Positions 24,745-33,754 of a stretch of 62,539 bases of DNA are shown here, one piece after another. Under the pieces are notes generated by a model. That model was not told the DNA's origin, searched no databases, and saw only the letters and a program-made list of their open reading frames with translations. The DNA is from Planctomycetota bacterium. Its GTDB lineage: Bacteria; Planctomycetota; UBA8742; UBA2392. The position numbers and the translations under genes were made by a program. Position 1 is the first letter of the stretch, and the number at the start of each line of letters is the position of its first letter. The stretch lies in assembly GCA_022071975.1 (NCBI GenBank), contig JAJVIO010000003.1, positions 1-62,539 on the forward strand, given 5' to 3'.

Positions 24745-25986
24745 CTATTCCGGGTTGTCGGGGTTGTAGCAGGTGCCCATGAACAGGATGGCGCCCGTGG
24801 GCTCGTCCGTGATGAAGAACAGGAACGGGCGGTCGCAGGTCATCACCCACGGCTTGGGCGGCATGCCCCCGGCCTTCATCTCCACGATGGTGGCCGCCGC
24901 GGCCTCGGTGCCTTCCTCGTTCACGATCACCACCGCCTCATGCAGCACGCGGCCGATGTAGATGGGTCCCAGTTTGGATTCGCCGAGGCGGGTGAAGTCG
25001 GCCTTGCCCACATCGAAAGCGGTCTTGATGCCGACATCCTGCAGGCACTGGTTCAGGGTTTCCTTGTAACGCAGCTTGAAGCGCGGAAGCTTGATGGTGC
25101 CATCGCGTTCCCATGCGCGGTTCTGCCAGCCCTTGAGCTGCTCTTCGCTCAGGCCGGTCACCAGCGAGTCCAGGCTGGTGCCTTCCTTGGGCAGCACGAT
25201 CCACATGGCGCTGTTGCCATCCTTGCCGTAGGGCAGGCAGGCGACCTGGACTTTGTCGTCCTCGGCGTACTTGATCTCGTCTTTGCGCGACATCAGCTTG
25301 ATCGGCTTGGTGCTGCCGTCAGCGAGGTTGAAGTCGGCGTCCTTGGTCTTGGCCTTGTCGAACTTGTCGGTCCAGTCGCCCTTGAAGTAGATGGCGTTGA
25401 TCAGGTAGCTGATGGTGCTGGGATCGATCTTGTCCAGCATGTCCTTGATCAGGTCGTTGGTTTTGCCGGCGATCCAGTCGTTGATCACGTCCTTGGTCTT
25501 GGGGTTGCTGAAGTCTTCAACCCGCGCCTCAGCGGCGAAGTAGTCCTGCACCTCCTTCACGTACTCGGGGTTCATGTTGACGCGCGACGGATCAGCCCAG
25601 ATCGACTTGGCCATCGCCAGCTTCACGCCGTCGCGCGACTGCAGCTCGGCCTTCAGGGCTTTGTTCGATTCCAGGGCGTCCAGGCCCTCGATCTCCATGG
25701 CCTTGTCCATCTCGGCCCGGGTGTCGCCGGCAGCCGCCTGGCCGGCCATCTGCATCGCCGTGGCGATGCTGGTCGGCGATATGAAGGTGTTGCTGCCATC
25801 TTTGTGCAGCTTCTTGAACAGCTTCAGGCCGAAGGCGTTGTCCGCCTTGGCAAGTTTCACGGCCGCTTCGGGCGGCTGTTTCAATTTTTCCTTTTCACCG
25901 GCTGAAATGCCGCCGGCCAGGAAGCTGCCCGCCAGCAGAGCCGTCGCCACCACTGCGGAAACACGTGTCAGAGCCTTCGTCTTCAT
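24745..25986 (-). CDS. Serpin-type protease inhibitor
   Basis: 413 residues from the ATG at 25986 (AGGAG, 7 nt upstream). Signal peptide about 1-29 (ALLAGSFLAGGISAG). The serpin fold is recognisable throughout: NTFISPTSIATAMQMAGQAA, LINAIYFKGDW, and the C-terminal PFLFFITDEPTGAILFMG. The hinge at 357-366 is EEGTEAAAAT, the small-residue pattern of inhibitory serpins. The reactive loop continues IVEMKAGGMPPKPW; by counting from the hinge the scissile bond would fall near Gly-Gly-Met, an odd P1. Exported serpins probably protect against foreign or own proteases. The DUF3047 gene lies upstream on the same strand. Confidence 0.93.
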   Translation of the reverse strand: MKTKALTRVSAVVATALLAGSFLAGGISAGEKEKLKQPPEAAVKLAKADNAFGLKLFKKLHKDGSNTFISPTSIATAMQMAGQAAAGDTRAEMDKAMEIEGLDALESNKALKAELQSRDGVKLAMAKSIWADPSRVNMNPEYVKEVQDYFAAEARVEDFSNPKTKDVINDWIAGKTNDLIKDMLDKIDPSTISYLINAIYFKGDWTDKFDKAKTKDADFNLADGSTKPIKLMSRKDEIKYAEDDKVQVACLPYGKDGNSAMWIVLPKEGTSLDSLVTGLSEEQLKGWQNRAWERDGTIKLPRFKLRYKETLNQCLQDVGIKTAFDVGKADFTRLGESKLGPIYIGRVLHEAVVIVNEEGTEAAAATIVEMKAGGMPPKPWVMTCDRPFLFFITDEPTGAILFMGTCYNPDNPE

Positions 25987-26079
25987 CTGCATTCTCCTGT
26001 AACGTTGGACCAATAGGACGCAGCTTGCCACGGACAGTTCCCGAAAAAACGTGCGTGTAAACACGGTGCGGGTCACTAC

Positions 26080-26958
26080 TTAGCGCGATCGCCGCAGCCA
26101 CAGCCACACCCCGGCACTCGACCCGGCCACCAGAGCGCAGGCGGCGAACACGTACCACACCAGCGGGGGCAGCCTGCGCTCGGGCGGGGCACGCAATTCA
26201 CGACGGAACTGGGCGTAGGCGTCACGGCCGTAAAGGGTGATGTCGTCAAACCACGCCTCGACGCGGGTTTTCAAGCGGTGGCTGTCGCAGCCGAGGCCGA
26301 GAGCCATTACTTCGGGAGGTTCTTCGCCGTAGATGGAACGATAGTCCGCGGCCACGTCGCGCACTTCGCTGTGCCAATCCGTACCCGCGCGCGGCCCGCG
26401 CAGGTTTATCACCACGATACGGCCTTCGCCGAAGGCGGCGTCCACGGCCTCGTTGCTCTCCAGGGTGCCGCCGAAGGTGTAGCAGATGGCGCGGGCGGGC
26501 GGCGTTACGCCGGTATAGTCTTCGACCTTTTTGCGCCAGGCCAGTGCGGCGGGGCCGGCGTTCTTCCAGCCGGAGTCGAAGCCGACCAGCAGGCGGGCCG
26601 GGAAATTGTCGAATTCGGGCGCCAGCGGGCTCGAGGTGTCGAAGGTGCGCGACACGCGCCAGCGCCACTGCAACAGGGGCTCGGACCCTGGGTCAAAGCG
26701 CACGGCGCGCCACAGCAGGCCGGCGCTGCTGTCACTGCTCAGATGCAGCGCGCCGTCGCTGCTGCTGAACTGCAGCGGGTGGATGGAGCCGTCCACTTCG
26801 TAGTAACGCCACTCAGAGATCGAACTGCCGTCGTCCAGCACCCGGCCGGGCACCGGCGCGGCAGGGGCGCTGTCCAGCGGTTCACCTTGCAGCGCATGGC
26901 GCGACTGCGAGGTCGTGCAGCCGGCAAGCAGCAGGATGGGCAGCAGCCAACGCTTCAT
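26080..26958 (-). CDS. DUF3047-family lipoprotein with C-terminal membrane helix
   Basis: 292 residues. Lipobox LLAGC near residue 14. The middle (about 75-240) fits DUF3047: LLQWRWRVSRTFD, then FDNFPARLLVGFDSGW, AICYTFGGTLESNE and IVVINLRGPRAGTDWHSEVRDVAADYRSIYGEEPPEV. The end holds a membrane helix (PPLVWYVFAACALVAGSSAG) and a basic tail, unusual for a lipoprotein because both ends would be anchored. DUF3047 has no settled function. It lies about 90 bp upstream of the serpin on the same strand. Confidence 0.8.
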   Translation of the reverse strand: MKRWLLPILLLAGCTTSQSRHALQGEPLDSAPAAPVPGRVLDDGSSISEWRYYEVDGSIHPLQFSSSDGALHLSSDSSAGLLWRAVRFDPGSEPLLQWRWRVSRTFDTSSPLAPEFDNFPARLLVGFDSGWKNAGPAALAWRKKVEDYTGVTPPARAICYTFGGTLESNEAVDAAFGEGRIVVINLRGPRAGTDWHSEVRDVAADYRSIYGEEPPEVMALGLGCDSHRLKTRVEAWFDDITLYGRDAYAQFRRELRAPPERRLPPLVWYVFAACALVAGSSAGVWLWLRRSR

Positions 26959-27048
26959 CCCGCCAATCTAGCAGACCGGCAGGGCAACCATAGCTGAACA
27001 TCCGTGGACATGTTCAGGCATGCGCACGCCTGGTTTCGAAAGACTTCG

Positions 27049-28011
27049 CTACGGGGGAAGTATCTCACCGAGGTAGCGCAGCAGGTTGGCGCTGAAGATC
27101 TTTTCGATGGTGATGTCTGACAGACCGCGGCTGCGAAGTTCGCGCTCAAGGTTGGGCAACTCGCCCACATGGCGCAGGCCCTGGCAGGCGTCGTTGAAGC
27201 CGTCGAAGTCGCCGCCCAGGCCGACATGATCTGTACCGCACACATGGATGGCGTGCAGCACGTGATCCGCGATATCGGCCACGTTCGCCTCGCGAACGCC
27301 GGGCTCGAATGCCCCGCTCAGCACGTGGCCGGGGTAGAAGTCGATGCCGACAAATCCGCCGCGTTCCGCTACCGCGCGCAGCATGGCGTCGTCGGCGTTG
27401 CGCACGATGTTCACCAGCGACCGGGCACCCACGTGGCTTATACACGGCGGGCGCATCACGGCGGCCATCACGTCGTTGAAAGCGGGCTGGGGCAGGTGGG
27501 CGCAATCGACCGCCATGCCCAGCGCCTCCATGCGCGAGACCAGCTCGCGCCCGAACTCGCTCAGGCCCCGGCGCGGGTCGGGAACGCCACAGCCGTCGGC
27601 CACCTCGTTGGCGTGGTTGTGAACCAGGCCGATGCCGCGCACGCCGAGCGCAAAGAACTCGTCCAGCAGCGGCAATTCGCCGCGCAAGGGTGAAGCCCCC
27701 TCCAGCCACGGGATCAGGCCGAGAACCTCGCCACCCAGGGCGGAAAGGTCGGGGGCGGCGCGCACGCGCAGAAAGGCATCCGGGCGACACTCGGCCCAGT
27801 GATCAAGCGTCGCGATGACGCGGCGGGCGAAATCCTCAGCGCCCTTGCCGGAATAACGGGCGGGCGTGAAGACCGAGCAGACCTGCAGCACCTGCCCGAC
27901 CTCGCGGGTGCGTGGCACGTTGACGTGCAGGCCGCCCTCGCGCTGGAAAGGGTCGAGTTCTTCCAGGGCGATGCGATAGAAAGTGTCGGCGTGGGCGTCG
28001 GCGTAGCGCAT
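27049..28011 (-). CDS. Membrane dipeptidase-type metallopeptidase (M19 family)
   Basis: 320 residues from the ATG at 28011; an upstream ATT codon was rejected. Renal-dipeptidase family enzymes hydrolyse dipeptides, often with D-residues, at a binuclear zinc site in a TIM barrel. The N-terminal HxD motif is H7-D9 (ADAHADTF). Further ligands are visible: LVHNHANEVADGCG, PPCISHVGARSL and GLGGDFDG near the C-terminus. The bridging glutamate region (GLVHNHANE) is consistent. There is no signal peptide, so it acts in the cytoplasm, perhaps in peptide recycling. Somewhat shorter than eukaryotic relatives, normal for bacterial ones. Confidence 0.9.
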   Translation of the reverse strand: MRYADAHADTFYRIALEELDPFQREGGLHVNVPRTREVGQVLQVCSVFTPARYSGKGAEDFARRVIATLDHWAECRPDAFLRVRAAPDLSALGGEVLGLIPWLEGASPLRGELPLLDEFFALGVRGIGLVHNHANEVADGCGVPDPRRGLSEFGRELVSRMEALGMAVDCAHLPQPAFNDVMAAVMRPPCISHVGARSLVNIVRNADDAMLRAVAERGGFVGIDFYPGHVLSGAFEPGVREANVADIADHVLHAIHVCGTDHVGLGGDFDGFNDACQGLRHVGELPNLERELRSRGLSDITIEKIFSANLLRYLGEILPP

Positions 28012-28075
28012 GGGTGTCCCGCCAATCAATCGGATGTTGGAGCCCTTGGCCTGTAGCCTGTAAGGAAGCCTTCCC

Positions 28076-28081
28076 TATAAT
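28076..28081 (+). promoter_or_regulatory. -10 box 6 nt before a start codon
   Basis: TATAAT followed by CCCGCC and the ATG at 28088, with no Shine-Dalgarno sequence, predicting a leaderless mRNA. The -35 region is weak. Confidence 0.4.
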
Positions 28082-28087
28082 CCCGCC

Positions 28088-30292
28088 ATGTTTCGAGCCC
28101 TGACCATCCTGCTGCTGCTCTTCTGCGCCGCAACTATCGGAGCGCAGGAGTACATGATCGAGATTCGCTCCGGCGTCGGCGATGTCGTCACCCCGCCCTA
28201 CACCCGCGTGCAGGTCAACATCTCCCGCACGGACACCCGCCCCTTCGTGGGCCGGGTGGTGGTGGACCTGGGCGCCTCCAGCGGGCTGCCCATGGGCGGG
28301 CGCGGCGGTCGGCGCGGCGGCCGTCGAAGCCCCGTGGCGCAGGGCGGCGAGGTCCAGGTGTACCAGGACGTGTCGCTTGAGGAAGGCGCCACCAACCGGC
28401 TGGTCACGCTGGACGTGCCGGTTTCGGGCATGTTCTCGATGGAGGTACGACTCGAGCGTCAGATGTCCGGTGACTATTACGAGTCAGTGGCGGCCGTGCA
28501 GGATGCGCCGCCGGTGGTCTATGACGCGAGCCGCAGGCTGGTCGGTTTCGTCAGCGCCGCGCGCCTGAAGGCAGCGCAGCCGTGGCTGTTCTTCCAGGTG
28601 GTGGAGATCCCGGTAAACGAGCTGCCCGACAGCTGGAAGTCGCTGGCCGGTTTCGATGCGCTGGTAATCAACGACGACCGGCTGTCGCGCGCGCAGTCGG
28701 CGGCATTGGCCGACTACATGGCGGCGGGCGGCACAGTGATCCTGTCGCCCAGCTCACCGGGCTCGTTCAACCCGGAAACCCTGGCCGGCACACTGCTGCG
28801 CATCCCCGCCACCACGCAGCAGCAATGGAAGACCCTTGAGGATTTCGGCACCGCCCTTTCCGGCCAACTTACCCAGAGCGGCTTCAACGTGCCCGGCAGC
28901 GATGGGGAAGAGAGCGGCAGGCTCCCGCCCGGAGCCCCGCCTGAAGGCACTCCGCCGCGCGAAGACGCGACCATGCCGCCGCCGCCGGATGCCGCGGAGC
29001 AACCCCAGGAACCGGATGCCAAGTCGCCGGTGCGGATCTGGCCTGAATCGGGGCGCGCCAAGCCGGTGCCGGGCACCGAGGGGCTGGTCAGCATAGCGCG
29101 CGTGGGCGCGGGCAACCTGGTGCTGATCCATACCGACATCTCGACCGAGCCTTTCGCTACCAGCACACATCGTGCGCCGACCAGCGCCGGCATCAAGCTG
29201 CTTGACCTGGCGCTATCAAAGCTCAGCAGCCGCACCGACCAGTCGCCCACACGCCTGCTGGTGGACAAAGACGTGCGCGATGCCGTGGACATCGCCGGCC
29301 GACGCATTCCGGGACGGGACGCGCTGGTAATCATCTTGCTGCTGTACATTGCGGCGGCGGGTGTCGGCATGTTCGTGGTTGCGCGGCGCATCCGCAGGCC
29401 GGAGCTTTACCCCGCGACGCTGCTGCTGGCGGCGCTGGTGAGCGTGGGCCTGGTGTTCAGCTTTGGCGAGCTTTACAAGCGCTCCGGCGACCGGGTGCGC
29501 GCTGTGCGCATCCTGGTCAGCGACGAAACGACAGACCGGAATGCGCTGTTCAGCCTGGGTTGCGCCTACGCGGTCAGCGGCGAGAGCTACGAATTCGTGA
29601 ACTCGCGCCGCGCCTCGATGGTGCCGGCGCAACTGGATATGCGCTTCGGCATCGTGCGCGGCATGCCCGGCGACGTGCTGGAACACAGCACCAGCTTCAC
29701 CAGCACCGAGGCGGAAACCTACGTCTCCGGCCTGGTCCGCTGGCAGAACGTGTTTTTCCTGCAGCGTGAGCCCTCAAATCTGGAAGGCTTCGCCGTCGAA
29801 GTCACCACCATGGAGGGCGCCGTGCGCGTGGTGAACAAGTCGCCCCACGAGCTCAAAGCATGTGTGTTCCTGGTCGGAATGGAGATGACCCCCATGGGGC
29901 CGGCGTGCGAGTGGCACTATGTGCCGCGCATCGGCCCGGCGGGCAGCCCCGATGCCTCCATCACGTTCAGTGAAAGCACGCGGCTGGCCGGCAGCGTGGA
30001 AGAACTGTCCGAGCGTGTGGCTGCGGAAACCGGTGACCTTGAGAAAGACGTGCTCGGCGCGATGTTCGACATCAACCCGGAAGACCGCTACGCCATGGCC
30101 ACCTCATTGACCGATCTCGAGAGCCGGCTGTTCAACGGCGGCCTGCGCCCGGAGACTGGTGAGTTCCTGCTGCTGGCGGTGCTGCCGCAGGGGGCGCTCA
30201 GCCCGGGCAGCCTCGGCGCTCAGGACGTCGAGGATGATGACATCGGCCAGGTCAACCTTTGGGCGGTGCGCGGCGGCGTCGAAGGCCGATGA
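28088..30292 (+). CDS. Exported membrane protein with GATase-like domain
   Basis: 734 residues with signal peptide 1-19. Residues 20-130 are beta-rich with a GRGGRRGGRR loop. Residues about 165-245 (DSWKSLAGFDALVINDDRLSRAQSAALADYMAAGGTVILSPS) match the class I glutamine-amidotransferase-like fold of planctomycete membrane proteins, but the Cys nucleophile is absent. A Pro-rich linker follows, then two helices at about 413-431 and 441-459. The C-terminal 270 residues form a soluble domain outside the cytoplasm. The peptidase gene follows on the same strand. Role unknown; a structural or sensing function seems more likely than an enzymatic one. Confidence 0.75.
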   Translation: MFRALTILLLLFCAATIGAQEYMIEIRSGVGDVVTPPYTRVQVNISRTDTRPFVGRVVVDLGASSGLPMGGRGGRRGGRRSPVAQGGEVQVYQDVSLEEGATNRLVTLDVPVSGMFSMEVRLERQMSGDYYESVAAVQDAPPVVYDASRRLVGFVSAARLKAAQPWLFFQVVEIPVNELPDSWKSLAGFDALVINDDRLSRAQSAALADYMAAGGTVILSPSSPGSFNPETLAGTLLRIPATTQQQWKTLEDFGTALSGQLTQSGFNVPGSDGEESGRLPPGAPPEGTPPREDATMPPPPDAAEQPQEPDAKSPVRIWPESGRAKPVPGTEGLVSIARVGAGNLVLIHTDISTEPFATSTHRAPTSAGIKLLDLALSKLSSRTDQSPTRLLVDKDVRDAVDIAGRRIPGRDALVIILLLYIAAAGVGMFVVARRIRRPELYPATLLLAALVSVGLVFSFGELYKRSGDRVRAVRILVSDETTDRNALFSLGCAYAVSGESYEFVNSRRASMVPAQLDMRFGIVRGMPGDVLEHSTSFTSTEAETYVSGLVRWQNVFFLQREPSNLEGFAVEVTTMEGAVRVVNKSPHELKACVFLVGMEMTPMGPACEWHYVPRIGPAGSPDASITFSESTRLAGSVEELSERVAAETGDLEKDVLGAMFDINPEDRYAMATSLTDLESRLFNGGLRPETGEFLLLAVLPQGALSPGSLGAQDVEDDDIGQVNLWAVRGGVEGR

Positions 30293-30293
30293 G

Positions 30294-30321
30294 GATTTTG
30301 GATTTTCGATTTTGGATTTTG
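30294..30321. repeat. Heptanucleotide repeat (GATTTTG type)
   Basis: Four units GATTTTG, GATTTTC, GATTTTG, GATTTTG directly after the stop codon of the preceding gene, then a partial unit GATTG. Strikingly AT-rich in this high-GC DNA. Confidence 0.8.
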
Positions 30322-30376
30322 GATTGAGCGTCACGCCCGGGGGCGTTCGATGGGGGTGACTTCAGCCTGCTGCCCC

Positions 30377-31336
30377 ATGACCCGCTACCTGCTTATCGTT
30401 CTGCTGCTGCTCTCCTCCGCGCTTTCCGCGCGCGAGGTGCACCTTGAGGTGGTGGCCGCTGACCAGGCTACGGCCGCGCGATTGCAGGCGCAGGTTGAGC
30501 CGGCATTCGCGCACGTCGAGGAAAAAACCGGCATTGCCGACGACCGCTCGCTGATCCTGGTGGTGGTGGGCGGCTCCCGCAGCTTCAGCGAACTGGCGGC
30601 GCGCGACGGCGTAGGCATGCACGCGGAAAGCGTGCTGGGCTACGCGATCCCGGCCGAGCGCCGCATTGTGTTGAACCTCAGCGGCATCCGCGACCGCCGG
30701 CTTGAGCCGATCGGCGTGCTGCGCCACGAGATCGCTCACCTGGTGATGGGCTCAAGCCTGCGGCTGGCGCGGCCCTTGTGGTTCGAGGAAGGCGTGGCCC
30801 AGTACGTTGAGTCAGTGGCGCTGAACGAGTTGATCGAGGCCCAGGGCGGCAATCCCTGGATCGATTTCACCAGCCTGGCGGACCTGGACCAGGCCCTGCG
30901 AGAAGAAGCGCGCTCCGGCGCGGCGTACAGCGAGGCGCGGGAAGTGATTCGGCTGATCGTCAGCCGTCACGGAGAGCAGAAGTTCTTCAAGCTGCTGGCG
31001 CTGCTGGAAAAGGGCGACGGCCCATTCGACAGCGCATTCGAGAAGGCCACGGGAGAAAGCATCGCAGCCTTCGAAGCTGCGTGGCTTGAAGATCGCGAGT
31101 CACGCGCCGGTCAGCGCGTGGCGGGATTCTTCGGCAGCAACCTTTGGTGGATCCTGCTGGGGCTCACGGCGTTGATCATCCCGCTGGCATTCGTGCTGAT
31201 GCGCATGCGAGGCAAAAGCCAGGTTGACCACTGGGAAGAAACCGAACGCCTGTACCCCAGCGATCCAGCCTGGTCCTACACGGACGACGAGCCGGAGGGC
31301 TACACACCGGAAGACCCGGACGCATGGAAGAAGTAA
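30377..31336 (+). CDS. Membrane-bound HExxH metallopeptidase (gluzincin, MA clan)
   Basis: 319 residues from the ATG at 30377, which gives a clean signal peptide (YLLIVLLLLSSALSA). An upstream in-frame ATG at 30350 would add nine residues. The zinc motif is H117-E118-x-x-H121 (LRHEIAHLV); the third ligand is E137 or E138 in WFEEGVAQYVE, the gluzincin arrangement. A membrane helix near the C-terminus (LWWILLGLTALIIPLAFVL, about 253-275) is followed by an acidic cytoplasmic tail rich in Asp, Glu and Pro. The catalytic domain is therefore extracytoplasmic. Substrate unknown. It is probably co-transcribed with the preceding gene. Confidence 0.85.
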   Translation: MTRYLLIVLLLLSSALSAREVHLEVVAADQATAARLQAQVEPAFAHVEEKTGIADDRSLILVVVGGSRSFSELAARDGVGMHAESVLGYAIPAERRIVLNLSGIRDRRLEPIGVLRHEIAHLVMGSSLRLARPLWFEEGVAQYVESVALNELIEAQGGNPWIDFTSLADLDQALREEARSGAAYSEAREVIRLIVSRHGEQKFFKLLALLEKGDGPFDSAFEKATGESIAAFEAAWLEDRESRAGQRVAGFFGSNLWWILLGLTALIIPLAFVLMRMRGKSQVDHWEETERLYPSDPAWSYTDDEPEGYTPEDPDAWKK

Positions 31337-31408
31337 GCGGCCGAGAAGACAAGAGCCGCAAGCGCAAGCGCGCGGTTGTCGGACGCGATTGCTTGCCGCC
31401 CCAAGCCC

Positions 31409-33739
31409 CTACTTGATCCGCTGGCGTGGCGCGTCGAGCAGCATGCGGCGTAGATCCTCGGCGCCCCTGGCCGCGCGCCAGCGCGACTCGAACTCGCTTG
31501 ATTGCCAGATCTGCGCGATCGCGGACAGCGCCTTCAGGTGGAAATTGCGCTCGTCCTGTGAGCCCGCCAGCACGAACAGTGCAAACACCGGCTCGGCGTC
31601 GTCGGCCAGCTTCACTCCCTTGCGGTCGCGCACCACCAGCAGCTCAAAGCGCTTCTCGCCCTGCAGCATGATGTGCGGCACGGCCAGCCCGGGCGTGAGG
31701 ATGGTGCTGCTCATGCTCTCGCGGTCATGCAGCGCCTTGCTGACATCCTCCGGCGTCTCGGGCATGCGTTTTGCCAGCGCCTCGGCGGCTTTGGCAAAAA
31801 ACGCCTCGCGGTCCAGTGGCTCATCCACGTCGAGCACGGTGCACTGCTTAACCAGCGCGTCGAAACGGTCAGCTGCGGGCTGGGCGTCAAAGCGCGCGCG
31901 TGCGGCTACCAGGGTGTCACCCTCGCGGACTTCACAGTCGCCGGTGAATGGCACCACGCGTTTCTGGCCGTCAAGCTCGCGTTCCAGCGCCAGGGGCAGC
32001 ATCGTGCCGTCAGCCAGCGCAGCCATGATCTCGGCCGGTGTGGCGCCGGGGGCCGGCATGCGCTGGATGTCCACGGCATTCTGGGCGAACCAGTGGTCCC
32101 AGTCGGCCATTACAATGGGCTTGCCGAACAGCTCCGAAGCCTGCAGGTGCCGCAGCGCGTCGTCGTCGGAGGTGCGGCCGGGGCCCAGCACCATCACGGC
32201 GACCTTCGGCACCATGAACACGTCGCGCAGGTTCCGGGCCGCCAGCGCATTGATCTCGGCGTTGGTCGTCATGGTCAACCCCAGTGCCGTGGAAGGCGCG
32301 TGCGCCTGCGACAGCGCCTCGGTGTCCAGCGCGTTGCCTGCTACGGCGTTGAGGCCCTCGGCCTTGGCCGCCTCCACGCGCTCCTGGTTGCTGTCGATCA
32401 GCCATACAGGCTGGGCGGCGGCGAGCAGCCTGGCCAGCGCGCGGGCGGTGGGCGTGGCGCCCACGATAAGCACGGAGTTGCGCTTGGCGGCGCTGCGTAC
32501 CAGCAGGTTCAGGCGCTTCAGCCAGTCCACGCCCCACTTCAGGAACAGCGGTACCGAGGCCGTGGTGATGATCGCCATGAACACCAGGATGCTGAAGATT
32601 TCCTTGCTGATCAGCCCCATCTTCAGCGCGATGCCGGCCAGGATGATCTCCACGGCGCCGCGCCCGTTCATGCCGGCGCCCAGCACCAGGCCTTCGCGCC
32701 AGCCGTTGCGGGTGGGCAGGTAGAACAGCGCCGTGCCCGCGATCTTGCCGACGAACGCCACTCCCATGATCGCGATGAAGAGCCACAAGTCGGTCTTGAA
32801 CACCTCCAAACTTACCTCAAAGCCGGCCATCACGAAGAAGATCGGCGCCAGGAAGCCGACGCTCACGTCGCGCACCAGCTCTTCGAGTTCACGGTTCACC
32901 TTGGGTTCCAGCATGCCCTCACGCAGGAACAGGCCGGCCACGAATGTGCCCAGTACGGCGTGCAGGCCGGCCAGGTGCGCGGCCTCACCGAACGCTAGCG
33001 CGATCAGCAGCATCAGCATGAAGTAGATGCCGCGATGCTGGATGCCCGCGCGCTTGACCAGCTTGAACAGCAGCGGCAGCAGGTACAGCCCCACCAGGGC
33101 CGCGCTGCCGAAGAACAGCACGGCCTTGGCCGCCACGCGCACGATGCCCATCAGCTCGACGCTGGCCTGCTCTGCAAAGCCGATCACGCCGGCGAAAATC
33201 AGCAGCGACAGCGTGTCGGCGATCAGCGCGCCGGCCATCATCACGTGGGCGATTCGCGTGTCGAGGATCTTGAGGTCAAACAGGATGCGCGACTTGGTGG
33301 CCAGGCTCGTCACGCCCACCGCGATGCCCACGAAGATGCCCGCCAGGTGCGGGTTCACGCCCTCGGGCAGCGACGCGCGGAACAGGTACACCACGCCCCA
33401 GCCCATCACGAACGGCGTGGCAAAGCCTCCGATCGCGGCCAGGAAACCGCCCCAAGAAGCCTTGCCCAGCTCTTTGGGGTCGATCTCCATGCCGATGTAC
33501 AGCATCAGCAGCAGCACGCCAAGCTGCGCCAGCACGTTCAGCGCGTCGTAGCCGCCTTCCACCCCCAGCCACTGGTTGACCCACGAATGGTCGCCCAGCA
33601 GCCCCAGCATGGCGGGCCCAAGCACGATGCCAATCATCAGCTCGCCCAGCACCGCCGGGTATCCGATCCGCTGCGCGATCGCGCCGCCGGCCCAGGCGGC
33701 GAGCAACACGAGAAGCAGATTCAGCAGGCTCAGTTCCAT
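31409..33739 (-). CDS. CPA2 monovalent cation/H+ antiporter, order exchanger-TrkA-EIIA
   Basis: 776 residues. Residues 1-400 form a 12- to 13-helix Na+/H+ or K+/H+ exchanger of the CPA2/KefB type (YPAVLGELMIGIVLGP, then HAVLGTFVAGLFL, and GWREGLVLGAGMNGRGAVEIILAG). Next is a TrkA-N/RCK-like domain (about 418-520, VLIVGATPTARALARLL, VWLIDSN) with an MADWDHWF segment and TrkA-C. The C-terminal 130 residues resemble PTS EIIA (fructose/nitrogen type), with a His in STILTPGLAVPHIML. RCK and EIIA modules usually gate transport by nucleotide or phosphorylation state. It starts 15 bp after the next antiporter. Confidence 0.9.
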   Translation of the reverse strand: MELSLLNLLLVLLAAWAGGAIAQRIGYPAVLGELMIGIVLGPAMLGLLGDHSWVNQWLGVEGGYDALNVLAQLGVLLLMLYIGMEIDPKELGKASWGGFLAAIGGFATPFVMGWGVVYLFRASLPEGVNPHLAGIFVGIAVGVTSLATKSRILFDLKILDTRIAHVMMAGALIADTLSLLIFAGVIGFAEQASVELMGIVRVAAKAVLFFGSAALVGLYLLPLLFKLVKRAGIQHRGIYFMLMLLIALAFGEAAHLAGLHAVLGTFVAGLFLREGMLEPKVNRELEELVRDVSVGFLAPIFFVMAGFEVSLEVFKTDLWLFIAIMGVAFVGKIAGTALFYLPTRNGWREGLVLGAGMNGRGAVEIILAGIALKMGLISKEIFSILVFMAIITTASVPLFLKWGVDWLKRLNLLVRSAAKRNSVLIVGATPTARALARLLAAAQPVWLIDSNQERVEAAKAEGLNAVAGNALDTEALSQAHAPSTALGLTMTTNAEINALAARNLRDVFMVPKVAVMVLGPGRTSDDDALRHLQASELFGKPIVMADWDHWFAQNAVDIQRMPAPGATPAEIMAALADGTMLPLALERELDGQKRVVPFTGDCEVREGDTLVAARARFDAQPAADRFDALVKQCTVLDVDEPLDREAFFAKAAEALAKRMPETPEDVSKALHDRESMSSTILTPGLAVPHIMLQGEKRFELLVVRDRKGVKLADDAEPVFALFVLAGSQDERNFHLKALSAIAQIWQSSEFESRWRAARGAEDLRRMLLDAPRQRIK

Positions 33740-33754
33740 GGTTCAGTCAGGACT

